Source: an uncultured Subdoligranulum sp. (GTDB taxonomy: Bacteria; Bacillota; Clostridia; Christensenellales; CAG-314). From it: a stretch of DNA of 64,000 nt. How positions within the stretch are numbered: the stretch's first letter is position 1; each line of letters opens with the position of its first letter. A program made the position numbers and the translations under genes. A model generated the notes under the pieces. It saw only the letters and a program-made list of their open reading frames with translations. It was not told the DNA's origin and searched no databases. Of this stretch, positions 58,862 through 64,000 are shown piece by piece. Location of the stretch: the NCBI GenBank assembly GCA_902496185.1, contig CABUZX010000004.1, positions 1-64,000 on the forward strand, in the 5' to 3' direction.

Positions 58862-61141
58862 TTAAAAAACCTTTGCAACGATTACCGTCGTATCGTCCTT
58901 TGCCGTGCCGTTAGTTTTGCCAAGAGCTTGTTCTAAAAGATTGTGAGCTATTACTTCGGGATTTGTCAACTTGCAATCTCTTAAAAGCATTGCCGGCAAA
59001 TTTTTGTCGTCAAAAGAGTCCCAAAAACCGTCGCTTGCAAGCAAGACGAAATCACCTTCGCGCAAAACCTTTTTGGTGATGGTCGGCTGAATTTCCTCCA
59101 CTATACCAACCGGTAGGCTTGCCCCCTCGATAAAGGTAACGGATTCTCCCGTTTTGACTAATCCGCTAGGCGCGCCCAACTTAATAAAATCGGCAAGTCC
59201 GTTTTTGAGATCCACCACACATATATCCACCGCCGTAAAAACTTCGCTATTGACGGCAGTAAGCAATTTATTTATGCAGTTAAAAATCAAATCGTTGTCA
59301 AACCCCGCCCTATAAAAGTTTTCTATCAATCCAATAGCGGTAGAAGAAGCTTGTTCTGCGCGTTCGCCACTGCCCATTCCGTCGCAAAGCGCAATTAGAT
59401 ACTTGCCCATAGGCAACTTTAAAAAACTATACGTGTCTCCGCTGATTTCACTACCCGTTTTTGCAACCTTTGCAATACCTACCGACATATCAAAACGGTA
59501 TTCTTGCGAAAAATAAAGCATACACCAATCGTCTTGAGAAAGAGACTCTTTTGCGCAACAAAACAGCGGGGTGGCGCAAACCTTACTTATTACGTCGGCT
59601 ATTTGCGGTTTGTCGGCGTCTCTTTTGTCTACCACAACGGCAACGGAAAAACTGTCGTTTTCGCAAAAAATCACCGCTTCCTTTACCAAAATGTTGTAAA
59701 AAGTCAATTGTTCCAAAAGTATTTTTTCCTTTTCGGTATCAAAGCCGACGGTACTTCTGCTATCCTTTGACAACGCCAACATTACCTTGCCTATTCCGTC
59801 GGAGACTGACGCCAACAACGCCCTACTGTTGTCGTAACTGCTATTTACTAAATAATACTGTTTGTAGTTTGAAACTTCGGTATTTGCCGACGACAAAACA
59901 CTGCTCGTTCGCATACATTTTGAGGTCAGTTCTTGAGGCAAGTCCAAAAGCGAAATGCGCCCCCTGTCTATACCGCAGTTTACCAGCGTTTCAAAACAAG
60001 TTTGCGTTGCCTTGGCGTTTTCGCGCCAGCATTTTGCGCGTCCCGGACAATCCTTGCATGCGTTGTTTATTATTTCGTTGGAAATAGCAAAAACCGCGTC
60101 GTTTGGTTCTAACACCCCGCGCGTCAGACTCTTGAAAGAGCGTTCCATAGAAAAAAACACTTCCGAAAGGTCGTACAACCTGCGTGAAAAATTTACTCTC
60201 ATGCGGTTGACTATTTGGCGCGGAGAATAAAGGTTGGTATCAAACCCCAAAAAGTTTTTAACTCGTTCCAACGCCCTTTTGGGCAAAAGACAAAAACACG
60301 CGCAACCAACAAACACCGCAATTAACACCGCCGTAGTGGCGTTTTGGTATAGCTCAAAAAAGTAAGCTATTGCAACTTGCGTCAACAGCAACGCCGATAC
60401 CGACAAAAAACGGCTTACTCCAACGAAGGCAACGGCAACCGCCGTCCACAGTACAAAAACCATAGGAGTAACCAACAAACCGCTTGCAAGCATTTCGCCA
60501 AAACCCAGACAAGTTGCCGTCAAAAACGCGCCACCTGCCCCAAAACAGTACAAGGTAAGCGGAATTAAAAATCCCGCAACGGGCAAAAGCAAGTTTACGC
60601 CGTAAACTTCTATCAGCGCCAAACCGCGAAACAATGCGGTACACACCAAAAAAATACAAACGTTTTCGTCTGCCCCCGACTTGTATTTAAGACCTCTTAC
60701 AAAAACTGCGCGAAAAGAAAAAATACACAAATATGCAAAGGCAATACCCACCAAAAAACACACCGCGTATTTGAGCGTGTTTGTTTTGTCAAAGTGATAC
60801 GCAAAATACAAGACGTTTGCCAAAACCATATACAACAACAGCCACCATTTGCCTATTTTTTTTGCGCTGTACGAATAAAAAAACGTCGTAATAACCAATA
60901 CCAAAGCTTGCGAAAAAGCAATTAGTCCACCCCACAAGCCGTCCATAAACCCGCTTGCCACAAACAGCAACGACGGGATAATTCTACGGTGGCAATACAA
61001 ACACCCCACAAACAAGCCGAAAGCAAGATTGCCTAACAAGTTTTCCCCTTGTCGCAAAAGCAAAAAAGCCACGCCAATTGCAAAAAATATCAAAATTTCG
61101 CGTCCTACGTCTTTTTTTGTCGGTTTTATCGAGTTTTCCAT
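58862..61141 (-). CDS. spoIIE: stage II sporulation protein E
   Basis: 759 residues. The N-terminal half has about ten transmembrane helices; a central regulatory region with a cysteine cluster (CKDCPGRAKCW) follows; the C-terminal PP2C serine phosphatase has LPMGKYLIALCDGMGSGERA and VLLASDGFWDSFDD. It dephosphorylates SpoIIAA to free sigma F in the forespore and takes part in polar septation with FtsZ. An AGGGGGG ribosome site lies six bases before the ATG. It is 44 bases downstream of sigE on the same strand. Confidence 0.96.
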   Translation of the reverse strand: MENSIKPTKKDVGREILIFFAIGVAFLLLRQGENLLGNLAFGLFVGCLYCHRRIIPSLLFVASGFMDGLWGGLIAFSQALVLVITTFFYSYSAKKIGKWWLLLYMVLANVLYFAYHFDKTNTLKYAVCFLVGIAFAYLCIFSFRAVFVRGLKYKSGADENVCIFLVCTALFRGLALIEVYGVNLLLPVAGFLIPLTLYCFGAGGAFLTATCLGFGEMLASGLLVTPMVFVLWTAVAVAFVGVSRFLSVSALLLTQVAIAYFFELYQNATTAVLIAVFVGCACFCLLPKRALERVKNFLGFDTNLYSPRQIVNRMRVNFSRRLYDLSEVFFSMERSFKSLTRGVLEPNDAVFAISNEIINNACKDCPGRAKCWRENAKATQTCFETLVNCGIDRGRISLLDLPQELTSKCMRTSSVLSSANTEVSNYKQYYLVNSSYDNSRALLASVSDGIGKVMLALSKDSRSTVGFDTEKEKILLEQLTFYNILVKEAVIFCENDSFSVAVVVDKRDADKPQIADVISKVCATPLFCCAKESLSQDDWCMLYFSQEYRFDMSVGIAKVAKTGSEISGDTYSFLKLPMGKYLIALCDGMGSGERAEQASSTAIGLIENFYRAGFDNDLIFNCINKLLTAVNSEVFTAVDICVVDLKNGLADFIKLGAPSGLVKTGESVTFIEGASLPVGIVEEIQPTITKKVLREGDFVLLASDGFWDSFDDKNLPAMLLRDCKLTNPEVIAHNLLEQALGKTNGTAKDDTTVIVAKVF

Positions 61142-61185
61142 TTGTCGCCCCCCCTAAAACATCTATCTTGTTTTTATTTTTTTGT

Positions 61186-61881
61186 TTAAAACATTTTGCC
61201 TATTTCCTTTTTAAGCCTTGAGATTATTTTTTTTTCCAATCGGGAAATATACGATTGCGAAATTCCCAAAAGGTCGGCTACTTCCTTTTGAGTACGCTCT
61301 TGCCCGCCGTCCAAGCCAAAACGTAAATCTACGATTTTTCTTTCACGAGCGGTAAGTTTTTTTAAGCCCTCGCCAAGCAGTTGTTTTTCTACCGTTGTTT
61401 CAAGATTTTTAAAGATTAAATCATTGTCCGTGCCCAAAACGTCCCCCAACAATAATTCGTTGCCTTCGCCGTCAACGTTTAACGGCTCGTCTAACGAAAC
61501 CTCCGTCTTTGTGCGTATGGTTTTGCGTAAATACATAAGAATTTCGTTTTCGATACAACGGCTTGCAAAAGTGGCAAGCTTTATCTTTTTTTCTGGATCA
61601 AAACCGTTTACGGCTTTGATTAAACCGATAGTGCCGATACTGATTAGATCCTCGGTATCAACGCCGGTGTTTTCAAACTTTTTTGCAATGTATATTACCA
61701 ACCGCAAATTGTGCTCAATGAGTATTTCTCTACTTTTGGCGTCTCCGTTTTTTGCTAAAACGGCGTATTGTTGCTCCTCTTCTGGCGTCAAGGGCGTAGG
61801 TAATGCTTCCGCGCCACAGATGTACGCCACCAATTTTTTGCCAAACAACAATCTAACCGCTTTTTTCAACAACGCTATCAT
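61186..61881 (-). CDS. sigE: sporulation sigma factor E
   Basis: 231 residues. Sigma-70 family with an N-terminal pro-sequence (about the first 25 residues, hydrophobic and basic). Region 2: [20 protein letters not shown] and [14 protein letters not shown]; region 4: [20 protein letters not shown]. Expressed in the mother cell as pro-sigma E and cut by SpoIIGA. The ATG overlaps the spoIIGA stop (ATGA). Confidence 0.95.
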   Translation of the reverse strand: MIALLKKAVRLLFGKKLVAYICGAEALPTPLTPEEEQQYAVLAKNGDAKSREILIEHNLRLVIYIAKKFENTGVDTEDLISIGTIGLIKAVNGFDPEKKIKLATFASRCIENEILMYLRKTIRTKTEVSLDEPLNVDGEGNELLLGDVLGTDNDLIFKNLETTVEKQLLGEGLKKLTARERKIVDLRFGLDGGQERTQKEVADLLGISQSYISRLEKKIISRLKKEIGKMF

Positions 61882-62699
61882 ACTATTCCCTCCGTCAAAA
61901 ACAAATTAACCAACACGTCAAAACCGTTTCCACAGGCGTTGCCAAACGCCAAAAGACTTTCTTTGGGCTCTCCGTCAATACAAAACCTATCGGCCTCAAA
62001 GACCACCGTTTGCGCCTTGCCGTCAACCGTCACAAAATCAACGTAGTGCATATTTTTAGGCGGACGTCCAACGCAAACTGCTTGCGCCAACAACTCTTTG
62101 AGAATTTTTGTTTCGGGACAAATACACAAAAAACAAACGGGCTTTCCTCCGTCAACGAGACTGTTTCCCGAGTCGAAAATACCTTGTAGCTCCAAAGTTT
62201 TTCCAAACAAAGTCAAGGAAACCCTGCACCCGAATTTTTTGAGTTTTTTTTGCTTGTTTATTTCTAAAACAAATCCTTTTAAAAACCCCAAAAAAAACAA
62301 AACCCCAAGGCAAATTAATCCAAACGGAACTTGCGAAACGTAAGATAATGTGGCTCCCGCCAAAAAGTCAATCTTAAACAAATAAAAAACACCTATCAAC
62401 GTACCGCCGGCAACAAACGTCAAAAACAAAAACACCGCCGACGACGCAATCCACTTTTTTACGTTTTTTGTAGCAAAAGCAACACAGCAAATGGAAACGA
62501 ACAAAATTAATTTTGCAACAATCCCCCATAACGCGCCGTTTAAAAGCGAAACCCCTACCGCGCCTATGCTACCTACGCACGCGCCCAACCATATTCTAAA
62601 GGTTTTAACTTTGATTTTTGTCAACTTTGCCGTCACAAAAAGCAACAACCAGTCAAAAAAAAGGTTGTCCGCCAAGACGTACTCAAGATAGACTTTCAT
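61878..62699 (-). CDS. spoIIGA: sigma E processing peptidase SpoIIGA
   Basis: 273 residues from the ATG at 62699; an ATG at 62717 is an alternative. Five hydrophobic N-terminal helices anchor a C-terminal aspartic protease domain with DSGN in [13 protein letters not shown]. It cleaves pro-sigma E after a signal from SpoIIR. No ribosome site is present; TATGCT ends six bases before the ATG. A Spo0A-box-like TTGTCGA lies at 62743-62749. Confidence 0.93.
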   Translation of the reverse strand: MKVYLEYVLADNLFFDWLLLFVTAKLTKIKVKTFRIWLGACVGSIGAVGVSLLNGALWGIVAKLILFVSICCVAFATKNVKKWIASSAVFLFLTFVAGGTLIGVFYLFKIDFLAGATLSYVSQVPFGLICLGVLFFLGFLKGFVLEINKQKKLKKFGCRVSLTLFGKTLELQGIFDSGNSLVDGGKPVCFLCICPETKILKELLAQAVCVGRPPKNMHYVDFVTVDGKAQTVVFEADRFCIDGEPKESLLAFGNACGNGFDVLVNLFLTEGIV

Positions 62700-62705
62700 A
62701 CAAAA

Positions 62706-62749
62706 AGCATAAAGCATTATTAAGACTACAACAAAGATACTTTTGTCGA
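62706..62749 (-). promoter_or_regulatory. candidate spoIIG promoter with Spo0A-box-like site
   Basis: On the minus strand TTGTTG (62734-62729), 17 bases, TATGCT (62711-62706), six bases, ATG. TTGTCGA on the + strand (62743-62749; consensus TGNCGAA) sits at about -44 to -50. Confidence 0.4.
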
Positions 62750-62774
62750 TATTTGAAAAATTTAATCAAAACGA

Positions 62775-62803
62775 TTTACAAATCAAAAATTACAAGTTAA
62801 ACT
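62775..62803 (+). promoter_or_regulatory. promoter of the unknown helical protein gene
   Basis: TTTACA (62775-62780), 17-base spacer, TAAACT (62798-62803), 28 bases before the start codon. Confidence 0.55.
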
Positions 62804-62831
62804 AAACGTACTTAAACTTACGGAGTTTACA

Positions 62832-63419
62832 ATGGATCAAAAAACAAAAAATTTTTTTAACGCTGTGAGCGAAATAGCTCTTTTTAATATGGAAGCGCAC
62901 CCGCAAATGCTTACGGGCGCATTGCAACAAGCAATTAACTACGACTTTGACATTGCCGTCAGTTTGTGGGAGTTTTATCTCGAAAAGTACGAAACGGTTT
63001 TTTTAAAGGTCAAAAAAACAAACCAATGCTTGTCTATTGATGCGTTGGAAGTTTTTTTGCAAAAGTCTGAACAAAAAACCACCAAGGCTATTTGTTCAAG
63101 CGCGATTTTAAAAAAATATCTGCTTGGCGAAAGTGACGTTGCTTTTAGTCCTTATGTAATCAACTACGTCGTTTCCGCCGTTATTGCAGGCAAAATGGAG
63201 ACGGCGGACGTGTTTGTTAAATCTTTACTCAAGCACGAAAAATTTGGCAAAATTTGGATGGAAATTTTGTCCCAAACAAGAGAAAAACTGCTTGCAAAAC
63301 ATCACGGCGCGACTTTAAAACTGCCACCCAAAACGACTAATTACTTTAACTCTTACGCCCAAAAAATCAAATCGTCGGAAAAAGCCGTCTTGCTCCAACG
63401 CATTAAGGAACTTTCTTAA
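62832..63419 (+). CDS. helical protein of unknown function
   Basis: 195 residues. GGAG lies seven bases before the ATG. No family recognised. The sequence is almost entirely predicted helix (many Leu/Ala/Lys heptads), with no transmembrane segment, signal peptide or metal motif. It is divergent from spoIIGA and followed after 15 bases by a metallophosphatase gene, with which it may form an operon. Confidence 0.8.
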   Translation: MDQKTKNFFNAVSEIALFNMEAHPQMLTGALQQAINYDFDIAVSLWEFYLEKYETVFLKVKKTNQCLSIDALEVFLQKSEQKTTKAICSSAILKKYLLGESDVAFSPYVINYVVSAVIAGKMETADVFVKSLLKHEKFGKIWMEILSQTREKLLAKHHGATLKLPPKTTNYFNSYAQKIKSSEKAVLLQRIKELS

Positions 63420-63434
63420 GCACAAACAAAAATT

Positions 63435-64000
63435 ATGATATACGTTACTTCTGACCTTCACGGATATTCCTTGCAAAAGTTTAAAAGCCTGCTTGACAAA
63501 GCAGGCTTTTGTGACGACGACTTTTTGTACGTTTTGGGTGACGTAATAGATCGTGGCGAAAACTCCGTAGAGCTACTTACGTGGCTAATGAATTGCCCCA
63601 ACGCTCAACTCATTTTGGGCAACCACGAAAAAATGTTACTTGACTGCGCGTTTTTGTTTGAAGAAGTCACCAATGACTCACTCGACTCTCTTTCAATGGA
63701 CAAGTTGCTAAACTATCAAAGATGGCTTTCAAACGGCGCAAAACCCACTCTCGACGCCTTTAAAAAATTGTACCGAATTACTCTACGCGATATTTTAGAC
63801 TATATTTTAGACGCGCCTCTTTACGCTTGCGTTTCCGTAAACGACAAAAACTTTTTGCTCGTCCATAGTGGATTAAACGGATTTCGCTCGGACAAAAAAA
63901 TATCGCAATATACCGAACACGACTTGTTGTGGACGAGACCGGATTTAAACACCGCCTACTCAGACAAATTTGTCACCGTGTTTGGTCATACCCCAACTTG
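63435..64000 (+). CDS. metallophosphoesterase (PPP-like), truncated by window end
   Basis: At least 188 residues, open to the end of the window. Motifs in order: SDLHGY (D-x-H), LGDVIDRG (GD-x2-DRG), LGNHE (GNHE), VHSG and FGHTPT, the set of a calcineurin-like serine/threonine phosphatase or bis(nucleosyl)tetraphosphatase of the PrpE/ApaH group. The ATG at 63435 has no strong ribosome site. Probably cotranscribed with the preceding unknown gene. Confidence 0.88.
   Translation, partial: MIYVTSDLHGYSLQKFKSLLDKAGFCDDDFLYVLGDVIDRGENSVELLTWLMNCPNAQLILGNHEKMLLDCAFLFEEVTNDSLDSLSMDKLLNYQRWLSNGAKPTLDAFKKLYRITLRDILDYILDAPLYACVSVNDKNFLLVHSGLNGFRSDKKISQYTEHDLLWTRPDLNTAYSDKFVTVFGHTPT

Overview
The window looks like a chromosomal segment of a low-GC, Gram-positive, endospore-forming anaerobe, most likely an uncultured member of the Clostridia. 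The reasons are: spoIIGA, sigE and spoIIE side by side; AddAB instead of RecBCD; a DnaD/DnaI-type helicase-loading pair; a SAM-I (S-box) riboswitch before metK; an NrdG-like activase and other radical-SAM or Fe-S proteins; a split transketolase; an anaerobic citrate lyase operon; and a BclA-like collagen protein. Promoters are standard sigma-A type (TTGACA-17-TATAAT) and rho-independent terminators are frequent, so operons can be read directly. No IS element, prophage, CRISPR array or rRNA operon was seen.

Layout. 1-1.7 kb: an AT-rich accessory patch with a frameshifted small gene, a membrane protein and a displaced RHS/polymorphic-toxin tip, abutting the core gene tsaD. 1.7-9.7 kb (minus): recD2-comFC-secA-prfB-tsaD, with prfB carrying the classical programmed +1 frameshift. 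9.7-11.1 kb: metK under a SAM-I riboswitch. 11.2-15.8 kb (plus): nucleoside salvage/catabolism, deoC-deoD-deoB-cdd and then pdp. 15.9-17.4 kb: a Crp/Fnr regulator divergent from a ferredoxin-type protein, with a palindrome at -41.5. 17.4-22.6 kb (minus): an OlsB/OlsA-like acyltransferase pair, dnaI and dnaD. 22.9-24.7 kb: split transketolase. 24.9-33.9 kb (minus): citD-citE-citF-citX-citC-citG followed by an aconitase-family hydratase and an NADP-type isocitrate dehydrogenase, a self-contained citrate module. 34-37.4 kb: argS and an NhaC antiporter. 37.6-38 kb: tRNA-fMet, tRNA-Met and tRNA-Glu. 38-44.6 kb: lipid acyltransferase, DUF1294, ABC-F, SDR, tRNA-Val, an XRE membrane regulator and the collagen-like protein. 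44.6-52.4 kb: addB-addA-mpg divergent from an NrdG-like activase. 52.5-58 kb: TerB-like, tadA, M14 peptidase, rlmH, CPBP protease, YycJ-type hydrolase and ychF. 58.1-62.7 kb: uppP converging on spoIIGA-sigE-spoIIE. 62.8-64 kb: an unknown helical protein and a truncated metallophosphatase.

Most notable observations. Three unrelated starts (recD2, addB, nrdG-like), and possibly a fourth (spoIIGA), have a -10 hexamer ending exactly six bases before the ATG and no Shine-Dalgarno, so their mRNAs should be leaderless. The divergent addB/nrdG pair shows this on both strands. Others are the orphan RHS tip joined at the conserved SGH boundary with a candidate membrane immunity protein, the citrate operon extended by hydratase and IDH, an aminolipid-type acyltransferase pair with a zinc ribbon in a presumed Firmicute, the class II Fnr-type operator, and the fused spoIIGA-sigE-spoIIE arrangement.
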